This document shows positions 26,702-35,342 of a DNA stretch of 64,000 nt, piece after piece. The notes under the pieces were generated by a model that saw nothing but the letters and a program-made list of their open reading frames with translations, was not told the DNA's origin and searched no databases. The position numbers and the translations under genes were made by a program. Source of the stretch: Bacillus velezensis (GTDB lineage Bacteria > Bacillota > Bacilli > Bacillales > Bacillaceae); the NCBI RefSeq assembly GCF_001461825.1, contig NZ_LLZC01000012.1, positions 620,001 through 684,000 of the forward strand. The letters run 5' to 3'. Numbering within the stretch: position 1 is the first letter of the stretch; each line of letters begins with the position of its first letter.

Positions 26702-27448
26702 ATGAATCCAATGATTGATGTACAGGAAACAGAACCGGGCATTGTGCAGGTCACAATGCAGGATACGGCCGGGAAAAACGGGCTGTCAGAAGAGTTTGTC
26801 AGAGAGCTGCACCGGGTATTCCAAGACATCAATGCCCATCCGTCCTATAAAACCGTCCTTCTGACGGGTTACGGAAATTATTTCTGCACGGGAGGAACGC
26901 AGGAGGGGCTTTTGACCATTCAGAGCGGAAAGCTCCAATTTACAGATTTAAAGCTTCACAGTCTTTTATTGGATTGCAGGATTCCCGTGATTTCCGTCAT
27001 GCAGGGGCATGCGATCGGAGCCGGCTTTACGATCGGTCTGAGCTCGGATTTCGTGATTTTAAGCAGGGAGAGTTTTTATTCTTGTAATTATATGAAGTAC
27101 GGATTTACACCGGGAATGGGCGCGACGTATATTGTGCCTGAAAAACTGGGAATTGTCCTCGGGGAAGAAATGCTGTTTACGGCCGCGAACTTCAGCGGCG
27201 CCGCTCTGGAAAAACGGGGAGTTCCGTTTGAAGTGCTGCCGAAAAAAGACGCCCTTCAAAGAGGCCGCGAATTAGCCCGGCTGCTGGCGGATAAACCGAG
27301 AGCCTCACTGGTTGCGCTGAAAACCAATGTGACCGCACGGATCAAAAGAGAGCTGACAAAAGCGGTTGAGGAAGAGGTGAACATGCACGAAGCCACATTC
27401 CATCTTCCAGAAGTAAAAGAGAGAATCAGCCGCTTATACGGCAGTTAA
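26702..27448 (+). CDS. difO: Enoyl-CoA hydratase-fold decarboxylase (ECH2 type, difO-like)
   Basis: 248 residues of crotonase fold. The sequence tracks PksI of the bacillaene cluster throughout (TGYGNYFCTGGTQEG, MQGHAIGAGF, MKYGFTPGMGA), so by family it is the decarboxylating ECH2 enzyme of beta-branching, which turns the 3-methylglutaconyl-ACP intermediate into the branched enoyl-ACP. The oxyanion-hole glycines are in CTGGTQEG and GHAIGAG. The ribosome site is CGGAGAA. Last gene of the cluster before the convergent proI. No separate dehydrating ECH1 (PksH type) gene is next to it. The family assignment is firm; the choice of ECH2 over ECH1 rests on recalled similarity to PksI. Confidence 0.87.
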   Translation: MNPMIDVQETEPGIVQVTMQDTAGKNGLSEEFVRELHRVFQDINAHPSYKTVLLTGYGNYFCTGGTQEGLLTIQSGKLQFTDLKLHSLLLDCRIPVISVMQGHAIGAGFTIGLSSDFVILSRESFYSCNYMKYGFTPGMGATYIVPEKLGIVLGEEMLFTAANFSGAALEKRGVPFEVLPKKDALQRGRELARLLADKPRASLVALKTNVTARIKRELTKAVEEEVNMHEATFHLPEVKERISRLYGS

Positions 27449-27455
27449 ACAGAAT

Positions 27456-27483
27456 GAAAAAAGCATGGGAAGCCCCATGCTTT
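27456..27483. terminator. Convergent terminator between difO and proI
   Basis: 10-bp stem AAAGCATGGG / CCCATGCTTT with a 4-base loop. On the minus strand it is followed by six T, making a good terminator for proI; on the plus strand the tail is only TTTAT, so it is a weaker end for the dif transcript. Confidence 0.75.
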
Positions 27484-27484
27484 A

Positions 27485-28324
27485 TCACTGATCCGTCTTT
27501 TGCAGAACGGAGCCTGCGAATTGTTCTTTAATTTCGGCGCTCCGGGCTGCGGTTTCTGCGATGCAGTGCATGATGGCTTCTTCAAAGCGGCGCTCGTCTA
27601 ATGCGCGAAGGCCTGCTTCAGTCGTGCCGCCCGGGCTTGTGATTTCCTTGCGCAGGCGTTCAGGCCGTTTGCTGCTTGTTCTGAGCATTTCCGTCGCCCC
27701 GGCCATGGTTTGTAAAATCAGCTCTTTTGCCGTTTCTTCCGGCAGGCCGGCTTGAAGGGCGGCCTTTTCCATCGCTTCGACATACCGGTACACATAGGCG
27801 GGACCGCTTCCGGCAATGGCTGTGACGGCATCAAGGTGTTTTTCTTCAAAGCGCGTCGCTTCTCCGATTGTTTCCAGAAGCTCTTTTGCCGTCCGGATTT
27901 CAGCTTCACTCGCCTCGGAGCTTGCGGAAAAACCGGTCGCCGATTGCTGAATGGCCGCGGATGTATTCGGCATCGCCCGGATGATGGTGAGCTTTCTGCC
28001 GAAATATTGCTGAATCGTGTGAATCGTCAGCCCTGCGATGACAGAAATCACAAGCTGATCTTTCACGTATTCGCGAATGTTCTCAATGCTTTCTGCCGCA
28101 TCTTTCGGTTTAAAGGCGAGAACGATAATGTCGGTATTGCTGAAAAACTCTTCTTTATCCCGGCACGGTTTCACTCCGTACGTTTTTTGGAGCTCTTCAA
28201 GCCGGCTGTCATTTGACCGGTTTGTCATATATATATGTCCGGGGGCTGTCATTCCGCTTTGCAGCAGTCCGTTCACCATTGCTTCCGCCATTGATCCGGC
28301 CCCGATAAAACCGATTTTCTTCAT
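27485..28324 (-). CDS. proI: Pyrroline-5-carboxylate reductase ProI
   Basis: 279 residues. It catalyses the last step of proline synthesis, NADPH reduction of pyrroline-5-carboxylate. The N-terminal dinucleotide motif GFIGAGSMAEAM and the C-terminal substrate motif AGSGPAYVY are clear. I chose the ATG preceded by AAGGAGG (8-base spacing); an upstream GTG-type extension would run into the riboswitch terminator. The gene is transcribed alone, convergent with the polyketide cluster, and its leader is a T-box that answers to uncharged proline tRNA. In B. subtilis, proI (yqjO) has the same neighbours to the right. Confidence 0.95.
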   Translation of the reverse strand: MKKIGFIGAGSMAEAMVNGLLQSGMTAPGHIYMTNRSNDSRLEELQKTYGVKPCRDKEEFFSNTDIIVLAFKPKDAAESIENIREYVKDQLVISVIAGLTIHTIQQYFGRKLTIIRAMPNTSAAIQQSATGFSASSEASEAEIRTAKELLETIGEATRFEEKHLDAVTAIAGSGPAYVYRYVEAMEKAALQAGLPEETAKELILQTMAGATEMLRTSSKRPERLRKEITSPGGTTEAGLRALDERRFEEAIMHCIAETAARSAEIKEQFAGSVLQKTDQ

Positions 28325-28350
28325 ATAAATCCTCCTTCTTCTCAAAACAC

Positions 28351-28592
28351 AAAAAAACCTTCCCGTCAAAAAGGACGAAAAGGTTTCGCGGTACCACCTT
28401 ACATTAGCACGAATCAGCCGTGCTCAGCTCAAATCCCGTAACGAGGGGATACGTTTAGGTTTTCCTAACCGCTCTGAGGGCAGGTTCTGTAAACAAGAGG
28501 GCCGCAATGTCTTTCAGCCGGGGACATTGCTCTCTGCTGCCGTTGTTTATATACTAGTTCCTCGTCATCGCGTTCCGTGTTTTCTAGTTTGT
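28351..28592 (-). promoter_or_regulatory. T-box riboswitch, proline specific, upstream of proI
   Basis: On the minus strand the leader contains the T-box sequence AAGGTGGTACCGCG (28400-28387), stem I with the AGTA bulge, and a terminator hairpin (28385-28358) followed by seven T at 28357-28351. The likely specifier triplet is CCT at 28484-28482, within GAACCTG, which would pair with a proline tRNA (UGG). The T-box can form the antiterminator only when an uncharged tRNA end pairs with it. So transcription into proI should rise under proline starvation. Confidence 0.9.
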
Positions 28593-28597
28593 TGTTC

Positions 28598-28627
28598 ATT
28601 ATGCTATGCGCAAGAGCGGGATGTCAA
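28598..28627 (-). promoter_or_regulatory. Sigma-A promoter of proI leader
   Basis: TTGACA (28627-28622), 18-base spacer, CATAAT (28603-28598) on the minus strand. It lies directly before the T-box leader. Confidence 0.75.
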
Positions 28628-28720
28628 TCTTTTTTTCCGATATGCGGCAATAATGACACAGTGAAAAGAAAACGCTAAAATATGATTATTCAGGAATGAA
28701 AAGAACGAAGGAGCGTAAAC

Positions 28721-29680
28721 ATGGCAGCGAGAAAGATCATTCCGATACGTGTGCCGACTCCGTTTGCAGTCGGCGACGTTATCGTTTATTTAATAAAAGA
28801 TGAAGCCTTAACCCTTATTGATTGCGGCCCGAATACAAAGGAAGCGGCTGAATCGCTCTCATTGCAGCTTAAGGAACACGGGGTTTCTGCGGCGGATATA
28901 GAACAGGTGGTGCTCACTCATCATCACGCAGATCATTCAGGTCTGCTGCACCTTTTTTCTGAGGATACGGAAGTAATAGGGCATCCGCTGAATGACAGGT
29001 ACATTACTCAGGATCAGTCGTATATCGCCCGGCAGGAGGACTTTTTCCTGTCGCTTATGACTGAAATGGACGTTCCCCTGACGCCTGAAGACATACATAA
29101 AACAGTTAAGCTGTCATACTTATTTTCTGCAAACCGTCCGTTAACGAAAACAGTGGGAGAAGGCGGAAAAATTGACGGGCTTAACGGCTGGACGGTGCTC
29201 GAAATCCCGGGCCATGCCGCTTCTCACATTGCGCTCTACCATGAAAAAAGCGGTGAAATGTTCAGCGGCGATCTGCTTTTGTCCAACAGCTCCACCAATC
29301 CGATTCTGGAAGCTCCGGAAAAGGGGGGCGTGCGCGCGGCCCCGATGCTCGACTACTTGAACTCAATGAAGCGGCTGTATGACTTAAACCCGTCCTTATT
29401 ATATCCGGGACACGGCGATCTGTTGACAGACGTAAAGCCTGCTTTTGACAGGCGGCTTGAAAAACAGAGAAACCGGTCGGAATATGTGCTGCGCCTGTTG
29501 TCAGAGGATACGCTGACGGCTTTCCAGGTATGCCGGCGGCTGTTTCCGGCTGTTTATGAAAATGAAATGTTTTTAACGATGTCAGAAACGATCGGCCATC
29601 TTGACGTGCTGGCCGCCGAAGGGAAGGCTGTATCCTTTCAGTCGGGGAACACTCTGATGTTTAAAGCTGTGAAGGGGTGA
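28721..29680 (+). CDS. yqjP: Metallo-beta-lactamase-fold hydrolase YqjP
   Basis: 319 residues, soluble. The metal-binding motif HHHADHSG is present near residue 66, with further ligands in [14 protein letters not shown] and YPGHGD, as in glyoxalase II-like MBL enzymes. The C-terminal part is an extra helical segment often seen in MBL proteins linked to thioester or RNA substrates; the true substrate is unknown. AAGGAG precedes the ATG. It is translationally close to yqjQ (their ends overlap if the GTG start of yqjQ is used), so these two and dsdA are probably one operon. Confidence 0.85.
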   Translation: MAARKIIPIRVPTPFAVGDVIVYLIKDEALTLIDCGPNTKEAAESLSLQLKEHGVSAADIEQVVLTHHHADHSGLLHLFSEDTEVIGHPLNDRYITQDQSYIARQEDFFLSLMTEMDVPLTPEDIHKTVKLSYLFSANRPLTKTVGEGGKIDGLNGWTVLEIPGHAASHIALYHEKSGEMFSGDLLLSNSSTNPILEAPEKGGVRAAPMLDYLNSMKRLYDLNPSLLYPGHGDLLTDVKPAFDRRLEKQRNRSEYVLRLLSEDTLTAFQVCRRLFPAVYENEMFLTMSETIGHLDVLAAEGKAVSFQSGNTLMFKAVKG

Positions 29681-29685
29681 AGGAA

Positions 29686-30462
29686 ATGGGCAGATTAACG
29701 GATAAGCGGATTTGGATCACCGGAGCATCCGGCGGACTCGGAGAACGGCTTGCATATTCCTGCGCGGCAGAAGGAGCTCATGTTTTTTTATCCGCGAGGC
29801 GGGAGGACCGCTTGCAGGAAGTGAAAAAGACGATTACCGCGCGCGGCGGGCAGTGTGATGTCATTCCGTTTGACGTCCGGCATGCAGAAGAGGCTGAAAA
29901 CGTAAGGCGTTTGATCGGTCATGTTGACGTATTAATCAACAACGCCGGCTTCGGCATTTTTGAAACGGCCGCTGATTCATCTTTGGATGATATGAAGGCA
30001 ATGTTTGAAGTCAACGTCTTCGGATTAATCGCCTGTACGAAGGCCTGTCTTCCTGTGATGCTTCATGCGAAAAGCGGCCATATTATCAATATCGCCTCAC
30101 AGGCCGGCAAATTGGCGACGCCGAAATCAAGCCTTTATTCTGCAACGAAGCACGCCGTGTTAGGGTATTCCAATGCGCTGCGGCTTGAGCTGGCCGGTAC
30201 GGGTGTAGCTGTGACAACGGTTAATCCCGGTCCGATCAAAACAGACTTCTTTACAATTGCAGATAAAGAGGGCGGTTATGTGAAAAGCGTCGGCAGATGG
30301 ATGCTTGATGCCGACCATGTGGCAGAGCGCATTACATCCATGATTCTGACGGATAAACGGGAAATGAATCTTCCGCGATGGATGAGCCTCGGGACGAAGC
30401 TGTATCAGCTTTTTCCATCGTTTACAGAAAAACTGGCCGGCCGCGCATTAAAGAAAAAGTAA
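29686..30462 (+). CDS. yqjQ: Short-chain dehydrogenase/reductase YqjQ
   Basis: 258 residues. Classical SDR: nucleotide motif TGASGGLG near residue 14, NNAG (LINNAGFG), catalytic Ser in NIASQAG and YxxxK (YSATK). The C-terminal tail LAGRALKKK is basic. Substrate unknown. I chose the ATG at 29686; a GTG at 29677 overlapping the yqjP stop would add three residues, so the exact start is uncertain. Likely cotranscribed with yqjP. Confidence 0.88.
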   Translation: MGRLTDKRIWITGASGGLGERLAYSCAAEGAHVFLSARREDRLQEVKKTITARGGQCDVIPFDVRHAEEAENVRRLIGHVDVLINNAGFGIFETAADSSLDDMKAMFEVNVFGLIACTKACLPVMLHAKSGHIINIASQAGKLATPKSSLYSATKHAVLGYSNALRLELAGTGVAVTTVNPGPIKTDFFTIADKEGGYVKSVGRWMLDADHVAERITSMILTDKREMNLPRWMSLGTKLYQLFPSFTEKLAGRALKKK

Positions 30463-30478
30463 CAAGGGGGAAAAAGGA

Positions 30479-31828
30479 ATGTCCGACCGGGATATACACA
30501 AGACATTGATGGCAGAGCCTTTCGTCAGGCAAATGGCGGAGGCGCGTGAAGTATTTTGGATCAACCCGCATAAAACCGATGATCCAGTAAAGCATGGTGC
30601 TGAATGGAAACAGGAGATTGCCGAAGCGGAAGAAAGGCTGCGCCGGTTTGCGCCTTATATCGCATCGGCTTTTCCGGAGACGGAAGCGGAGGGAGGCCTC
30701 ATTGAGTCTCCGCTTGTCTTAATCAATGAAATGAAAAAGCGTCTGGAACACAGCGCCGCTCAGGCTTTCCCCGGGCGTCTGCTTTTGAAATGCGACGACG
30801 AACTTCCGATTTCCGGTTCCATTAAAGCGCGCGGCGGGATTTACGAAGTGCTGAAGCATGCCGAAGATCTCGCGGTAAAAGCGGGAATGCTCTCAGCAGA
30901 CGACGATTACAGCATATTGACTGAAGAACGGTTTACCGCTTTTTTCTCAAAATACTCTATAGCCGTCGGCTCTACGGGCAATTTAGGTCTGAGTATCGGC
31001 ATAATCGGCGCGAAGCTCGGCTTTTGTGTGACCGTTCATATGTCCAGTGACGCAAAGCAGTGGAAAAAGGAGCTGCTCCGGGAAAAGGGGGTTCGCGTCA
31101 TCGAATATGAAGCAGACTACAGTCTGGCTGTCAAAGAGGGGCGCATGCAGGCGAAGCAGGACTCTTATTGTTATTTTATTGATGATGAGCATTCCCGGGA
31201 TCTGTTTTTGGGGTATGCCGTTGCGGGAAGCCGTGTGAAAAAGCAGCTCGATCAAATGAACATAAAGCCTGATGCAGATGAACCGCTTTTCGTTTATTTG
31301 CCGTGCGGGGTCGGAGGAGGCCCGGGCGGCGTCGCGCTTGCGCTAAAGCTGATCTATGGCGAGCATGTCCATATTTTTTTCGGTGAGCCGACGCATTCAC
31401 CGTGTATGCTGTTAGGACTGTTTTCCGGCTTGCATGACGGAATCAGCGTGCAGGATATCGGTCTTGATAATCAAACGGCCGCCGACGGACTCGCGGTGGG
31501 AAGGCCGTCCGGACTGGCCGGCCCTCTGATGGAGCCTATACTAAGCGGCTGTTATACCGCCGATGACGGCACGCTTTTTTCGCTGCTTTTTCAATTAAGG
31601 GCGGCCGAGAATAAGAGCCTTGAACCCTCTGCACTCGCCGGACTGGCCGGAGCCGTCAAGGTCGTTCAGACCGAAGCCGGAAACCGTTATATAAAAGAAC
31701 GGGGGCTTGAGATGGAAAATGCCGTGCACCTTGTGTGGAGCACCGGCGGAAGCATGGTTCCGGAGGAGGAAATGGAAGAGTACAGCCGGATCGGTTCCTC
31801 ATTTGTGAAAAAAATGGGCAGACAGTGA
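30479..31828 (+). CDS. dsdA: D-serine dehydratase DsdA (YqjR)
   Basis: 449 residues, PLP enzyme of fold type II. It deaminates D-serine to pyruvate. The Schiff-base lysine lies in SGSIKARGG near residue 117, and the glycine-rich phosphate loop is [10 protein letters not shown]. The length matches the family. The ribosome site is AAGGGGG. It follows yqjQ by 16 bases and may share its transcript. A detoxifying or catabolic role for D-serine is known for the family; nothing here shows a dedicated regulator. Confidence 0.93.
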   Translation: MSDRDIHKTLMAEPFVRQMAEAREVFWINPHKTDDPVKHGAEWKQEIAEAEERLRRFAPYIASAFPETEAEGGLIESPLVLINEMKKRLEHSAAQAFPGRLLLKCDDELPISGSIKARGGIYEVLKHAEDLAVKAGMLSADDDYSILTEERFTAFFSKYSIAVGSTGNLGLSIGIIGAKLGFCVTVHMSSDAKQWKKELLREKGVRVIEYEADYSLAVKEGRMQAKQDSYCYFIDDEHSRDLFLGYAVAGSRVKKQLDQMNIKPDADEPLFVYLPCGVGGGPGGVALALKLIYGEHVHIFFGEPTHSPCMLLGLFSGLHDGISVQDIGLDNQTAADGLAVGRPSGLAGPLMEPILSGCYTADDGTLFSLLFQLRAAENKSLEPSALAGLAGAVKVVQTEAGNRYIKERGLEMENAVHLVWSTGGSMVPEEEMEEYSRIGSSFVKKMGRQ

Positions 31829-31838
31829 AGCGGTTTTC

Positions 31839-31869
31839 CGTTACAATCTTTGTAAGCGTTTGTTTTTTA
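31839..31869 (+). terminator. Possible terminator after dsdA
   Basis: The TTACAA / TTGTAA stem with TCT loop is extended by a bulged CG pair and followed by TTTGTTTTTT. It lies between dsdA and coaA, so coaA probably has its own start signal, which I could not define. Confidence 0.5.
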
Positions 31870-31902
31870 TCGGAAAGCCATACAGAGAGATTGGTGTGAA
31901 TT

Positions 31903-32862
31903 GTGAAAAGTAAAGAATTGAACTTACATACATTGTATACGCAGCACAGCCGCGAGTCGTGGGCCGGATTCGGCGGCCACCTTTCCATTGCCGTTTCAGA
32001 GGAAGAAGCCAAGGCCGTAGAGGGGCTGAATGACTACCTGTCGGTGGAAGAAGTAGAAACGATTTACATTCCGCTTGTGCGCCTGCTCCATCTTCATGTC
32101 ACGTCTGCCGCAAGACGGAATCAGCATGTCAACGTGTTTCTGAAGCATCCGCATTCAGCCAAAATCCCGTTTATCATCGGAATCGCGGGCAGCGTCGCCG
32201 TCGGCAAAAGCACGACGGCGAGAATTTTGCAAAAGCTTCTTTCCCGTCTGCCGGACAGGCCGAAGGTGAGCCTGGTGACAACCGACGGTTTTTTGTATCC
32301 GACAGCGGAATTAAAAAGGAAAAACCTCCTGTCCAGAAAGGGATTCCCGGAAAGCTACGACGTGAAAGCGCTGCTTGAATTTCTGAACGATATAAAGTCA
32401 GGGAAAGAGAGAGTGGAGGCGCCCGTATACTCCCATCTTACGTATGACAGGGAAGAGGGCGCCGTCGAGGTTGTCGAAGGTGCGGATATCGTTATTATCG
32501 AAGGAATCAATGTCCTGCAGTCGCCGACATTAGAGGACGACAGGGAAGATCCGCGGATTTTTGTATCGGATTTCTTTGATTTTTCGATCTATGTGGATGC
32601 CGAAGAAAGCCGGATTTTCACGTGGTATTTGGAGCGTTTCCGCCTCTTAAGAGAAACCGCTTTTCAGGATCCGGCTTCTTATTTTCATAAATTTAAGGAT
32701 TTGTCTGATGCAGAAGCGGATACCATGGCCGCCTCCATTTGGGAGAGCGTCAACCGTCCGAATCTGTATGAAAATATCCTGCCGACAAAATTCAGATCGG
32801 ATTTGATTTTGAGAAAAGGTGACGGCCATAAAGTTGAAGAGGTGCTGGTAAGGCGGGTGTGA
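31903..32862 (+). CDS. coaA: Pantothenate kinase type I CoaA (YqjS)
   Basis: 319 residues, GTG start. Phosphorylates pantothenate, the first and feedback-controlled step of coenzyme A synthesis. The P-loop GSVAVGKST is near residue 98, followed by TTDGFLYP and the conserved RKGFPESYD. The sequence is almost collinear with B. subtilis CoaA. There is only a weak GAGAG ribosome site. CoA supply is also what the neighbouring polyketide assembly line needs, but the position is the ancestral one and should not be read as part of the cluster. Confidence 0.95.
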   Translation: MKSKELNLHTLYTQHSRESWAGFGGHLSIAVSEEEAKAVEGLNDYLSVEEVETIYIPLVRLLHLHVTSAARRNQHVNVFLKHPHSAKIPFIIGIAGSVAVGKSTTARILQKLLSRLPDRPKVSLVTTDGFLYPTAELKRKNLLSRKGFPESYDVKALLEFLNDIKSGKERVEAPVYSHLTYDREEGAVEVVEGADIVIIEGINVLQSPTLEDDREDPRIFVSDFFDFSIYVDAEESRIFTWYLERFRLLRETAFQDPASYFHKFKDLSDAEADTMAASIWESVNRPNLYENILPTKFRSDLILRKGDGHKVEEVLVRRV

Positions 32863-32883
32863 TGTGAGGAGGAAGCGAATATT

Positions 32884-33276
32884 ATGATGCATCATATTGA
32901 ATTGTATGTATCTGACTTGAAAGCCTCCGCCCGGTTTTGGGGATGGTTTTTAGGTGAGCTCGGTTATAGGGAATTTCAAAATTGGGACTCCGGCATCAGC
33001 TGGAAAAACGCAGGATTTTATGTTGTGCTTGTACAGACAGAGGAGCGTTTTTTAACACCGGAGTACCACAGATGCCGGGTCGGGCTGAACCATCTGGCTT
33101 TTCATGCTGCATCAAGAGAGCAGGTTGACGAGATGACAGAAAAGCTGCTTGCCAGAGGATGCCCCGTGCTTTACAGGGACCGCCATCCATATGCAGGCGG
33201 AAGCACGCATTACGCCGTATACACGGAGGACCCGGATCGGATAAAAGTGGAGCTCGTTGCTCCTGCTTCTGAATGA
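32884..33276 (+). CDS. yqjT: Glyoxalase/VOC-family protein YqjT
   Basis: 130 residues, a single vicinal-oxygen-chelate domain: MMHHIELYVSDLKAS at the N-terminus and VGLNHLAFHA in the middle give the metal-ligand histidines. It could be a lyase, dioxygenase or resistance protein; the substrate is not evident. GAGGAAGCG precedes the start and coaA ends 22 bases earlier, so the two are probably cotranscribed. Its stop is 2 bases from the stop of a convergent small gene. Confidence 0.8.
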   Translation: MMHHIELYVSDLKASARFWGWFLGELGYREFQNWDSGISWKNAGFYVVLVQTEERFLTPEYHRCRVGLNHLAFHAASREQVDEMTEKLLARGCPVLYRDRHPYAGGSTHYAVYTEDPDRIKVELVAPASE

Positions 33277-33277
33277 A

Positions 33278-33445
33278 CTATAACTTTTCGTTTTTTTCTT
33301 CGCGCAGCGCGTCGAGTTTCTTTTCGATTCTGTCCAATTGTATGCGGCGCTTGTTCAAGCTTCTGAATACGTATATCACGGCAAACAGGAAAAACGCGGC
33401 TGCAATAAATGAAATCAATTGAAAAATGACATCACCGATGTTCAT
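33278..33445 (-). CDS. 55-residue membrane peptide with basic coiled-coil tail (DUF4083-like)
   Basis: Short minus-strand gene with an excellent ribosome site (GGAGGT, 7 bases before ATG). The peptide starts MNIGDVIFQLIS, has one transmembrane helix (about residues 6-27) and then a charged, probably helical tail (RRIQLDRIEKKLDALREE). That layout matches small DUF4083-type proteins. It lies where B. subtilis has yqjU, but I am not sure of the identity and give no symbol. Function unknown. Confidence 0.7.
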   Translation of the reverse strand: MNIGDVIFQLISFIAAAFFLFAVIYVFRSLNKRRIQLDRIEKKLDALREEKNEKL

Positions 33446-33463
33446 CTTTTTTACCTCCGTGTG

Positions 33464-33492
33464 CGGCGGGCTGAAGAAGCCCGCCGTTTTTT
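33464..33492 (+). terminator. Terminator after coaA-yqjT, read through the antisense of the small gene
   Basis: 9-bp stem CGGCGGGCT / AGCCCGCCG followed by six T on the plus strand. No plus-strand gene lies just before it; it sits upstream of the small minus-strand gene, so a coaA-yqjT message ending here would be antisense to that gene. Confidence 0.75.
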
Positions 33493-33531
33493 CATTTTGA
33501 CCGATGTGAAGACATGGGGGATGAATCAGTC

Positions 33532-34614
33532 CTAGCTTTGTGTTTTTCTGAGAATGAATAGTTTCTGCATGTGGCTTATGACCACTTTTGCGGCCGCATA
33601 TCCCGGAATGGCCAGCAGCATCCCGGCAATTCCTGAGAATTTGCCGGCGGCAAGCAGAAGAAAAATAATGGTCAGCGGGTGAATGTCCAGCTTCCGTCCC
33701 ATAATTTGCGGGGAAATCAGCTGGCTTTCAAGCTGCTGGACAATGACGACGACCGTAATCACCAGCACCGCCTCGGTCGGTGAATCGAACAATCCGACAA
33801 TGACTCCGGGAAATGTGCCGATCCAAGGCCCGATAAACGGAATCAGGTTTGTCACCATGGCGAACGCGCCCAGAACGAGCGGATAATCGAGCCCGATTAT
33901 AAAATAGCCGATTGTGACGAGAACGCCGACACAAAAACTGACGAGCAGCTGTCCTTGTATGTATGAACTGAGAGCTTCATCCATGTCCCGAAGGATTTGT
34001 TTTCCTTCTTTTTGATGTTTTTCCGGAAGAAGCCGCAGCAGTCGCCGGGGGGCTTTGTGTCCTTCTTTTAACATGTAATACAGCGCAAACGGAATAATGG
34101 CGGCGGTGATGGCGGCATTGGCAGCCGTACCGGCCAGGCTGCTGAGAGAATCAGCGATTGAACCGGAATAATTTGCGGCTTTGTCTGCTAATTTTTTAAA
34201 GGAATCCCCATGCTGAAGCCGGGAAAACCATTTGCTGTCCTGAAGATGCCCGATCCAATTTTCAGCTTTTGCGGAAAGCTCCGGAATATGATCTGTGAAG
34301 GCTGTAAACTGTTTTTGAACGGCAGGGCCCGCCGTATAAAGGAAGAGGACAAAAAGGCCGGCTGTTCCCGCATAAATCGCTAAAATCGCGATTCCTTCGG
34401 GCAGCTTTAATTTCGCATGCAGCACTCTGACGAGCGGGCGGCACAAATAGTAAAGGACGCCCGATAATACAATAGGCGGAAACAAGGTTTTAACCGTAAT
34501 CACAACAGGCTGGAACAAAAAGTCTATTAATGTTCCGAGATAAATGATGAGAAATAACAGAAGAACGGCATAGCCGATCCTGAAATAAGGCCCGACAGGC
34601 ATATCCTGCACCAC
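33532..34614 (-). CDS. AI-2E-family integral membrane protein
   Basis: 360 residues, hydrophobic throughout with about seven or eight membrane segments and the long loop (ENWIGHLQDSKW region) that is typical of the AI-2E/PerM family. Family members have been linked to autoinducer export or Na+/H+ transport; the substrate here is unknown. The start is uncertain: GTG at 34614, a second GTG next to it, or ATG at 34602 (after GCAGGA). In B. subtilis 168 I recall an MFS transporter (yqjV) at this spot, so the gene content may differ here. It stands alone between a small membrane peptide gene and yqzH. Confidence 0.8.
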   Translation of the reverse strand: MVQDMPVGPYFRIGYAVLLLFLIIYLGTLIDFLFQPVVITVKTLFPPIVLSGVLYYLCRPLVRVLHAKLKLPEGIAILAIYAGTAGLFVLFLYTAGPAVQKQFTAFTDHIPELSAKAENWIGHLQDSKWFSRLQHGDSFKKLADKAANYSGSIADSLSSLAGTAANAAITAAIIPFALYYMLKEGHKAPRRLLRLLPEKHQKEGKQILRDMDEALSSYIQGQLLVSFCVGVLVTIGYFIIGLDYPLVLGAFAMVTNLIPFIGPWIGTFPGVIVGLFDSPTEAVLVITVVVIVQQLESQLISPQIMGRKLDIHPLTIIFLLLAAGKFSGIAGMLLAIPGYAAAKVVISHMQKLFILRKTQS

Positions 34615-34675
34615 GCAATCTTTAAGGGTTTACTCTCGGACGTTTCCCTTATCGCCCGGTGCATAAACGTCCGTG

Positions 34676-34882
34676 TCAGGAAAACTGCCCCTGATTGGTG
34701 ACGTAATCGTAGATAATATCTTCTACATGGGCATGGAGATCCTCATCGGGTTCTTCATTCCTTCTTTCTTCTAAAGCTTTTTTTAAACTCTGTTTTTCAT
34801 AGGGGCTCAGCGGATCTGTCGACACATTCCGTCCATACTGGCGGAGGGCTTGTCCCAGCATTTTTTCTATAAATTGATCCAT
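34676..34882 (-). CDS. yqzH: Small conserved protein YqzH
   Basis: 68 residues, soluble and acidic, starting MDQFIEKMLGQALRQYGRN. It matches YqzH, found downstream of polYB and yqjX in B. subtilis. GGAG precedes two adjacent ATG codons; I took the second (8-base spacing). The function is unknown. Its place behind polYB and yqjX suggests it belongs to the same DNA-damage-induced transcript, 100 bases after yqjX. Confidence 0.8.
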   Translation of the reverse strand: MDQFIEKMLGQALRQYGRNVSTDPLSPYEKQSLKKALEERRNEEPDEDLHAHVEDIIYDYVTNQGQFS

Positions 34883-34982
34883 CATATATTCTCCTATTCT
34901 TGTCATTCATCTTTATTCTACTAAATATCATGTGATCCTCCCACTCTTCTATCATATTTTCTGTCAGGCCGGGGTAGGATTT

Positions 34983-35327
34983 TTATTCCAATTCAGCTGA
35001 GAGAATACGATGAAACGGCAGCGTTAACGCATCTTCATCGTTTATGATTTTTAAACGTTTTTCGTCATGCATCACTTGTTTTACCCAGCCCCAAAAGCGG
35101 CGGGGGCCGTGTGCGGAAGCGTAGGTGACCGAAATGGCCCTGTCTTCTTTAATTGACGCCGCAATGATGCGGTTCATGTCGTTCAGTTGCTCTTCGCTCA
35201 GTTCCGGAGGCCGGAATTCCCGTTCTTTTCGTTTTTTCGCAAGCAGCTGCTCCCGATGTTCGGGCAGCATCATCCGGCTTGATTCCCACATGACATTATA
35301 CCCGGGTGTTAATTTGTTCGGATTCAT
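34983..35327 (-). CDS. yqjX: YolD-like protein YqjX
   Basis: 114 residues. YolD-like proteins usually sit beside Y-family DNA polymerases (polYB here, uvrX in phages) and are thought to act with them. The start ATG follows GAGGTG; an in-frame GTG 9 bases earlier lies inside that ribosome site and is rejected. It begins 15 bases after the polYB stop, so the pair is one transcript under the LexA box. Visible features are a basic helix (EQLLAKKRKERE) and a C-terminal beta-rich part (SVTYASAHGPRRFWGWV). Confidence 0.85.
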   Translation of the reverse strand: MNPNKLTPGYNVMWESSRMMLPEHREQLLAKKRKEREFRPPELSEEQLNDMNRIIAASIKEDRAISVTYASAHGPRRFWGWVKQVMHDEKRLKIINDEDALTLPFHRILSAELE

Positions 35328-35342
35328 GTATATCACCTCAAA

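Noticed and set aside
1-27448. Possibility that the PKS is bacillaene or macrolactin rather than difficidin
   Set aside because: It directly adjoins proI-yqjP and ends with ACP-ACP-TE, P450, HMGS and ECH2, which fits the remembered dif layout; bae and mln lie elsewhere in these genomes. No search could be run, so the name stays an inference.
28660-28690. cre-like sequence AGAAAACGCTAAAA before yqjP
   Set aside because: Two mismatches including the first position, and no clear promoter next to it.
31850-31866. cre-like TGTAAGCGTTTG between dsdA and coaA
   Set aside because: At least three mismatches to the consensus, and the sequence is better explained as part of a hairpin with a T tail.
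33532-34614. Calling the AI-2E-family protein an autoinducer-2 exporter
   Set aside because: The family name reflects one member; here there is no luxS or AI-2 gene nearby, so only the family is reported.
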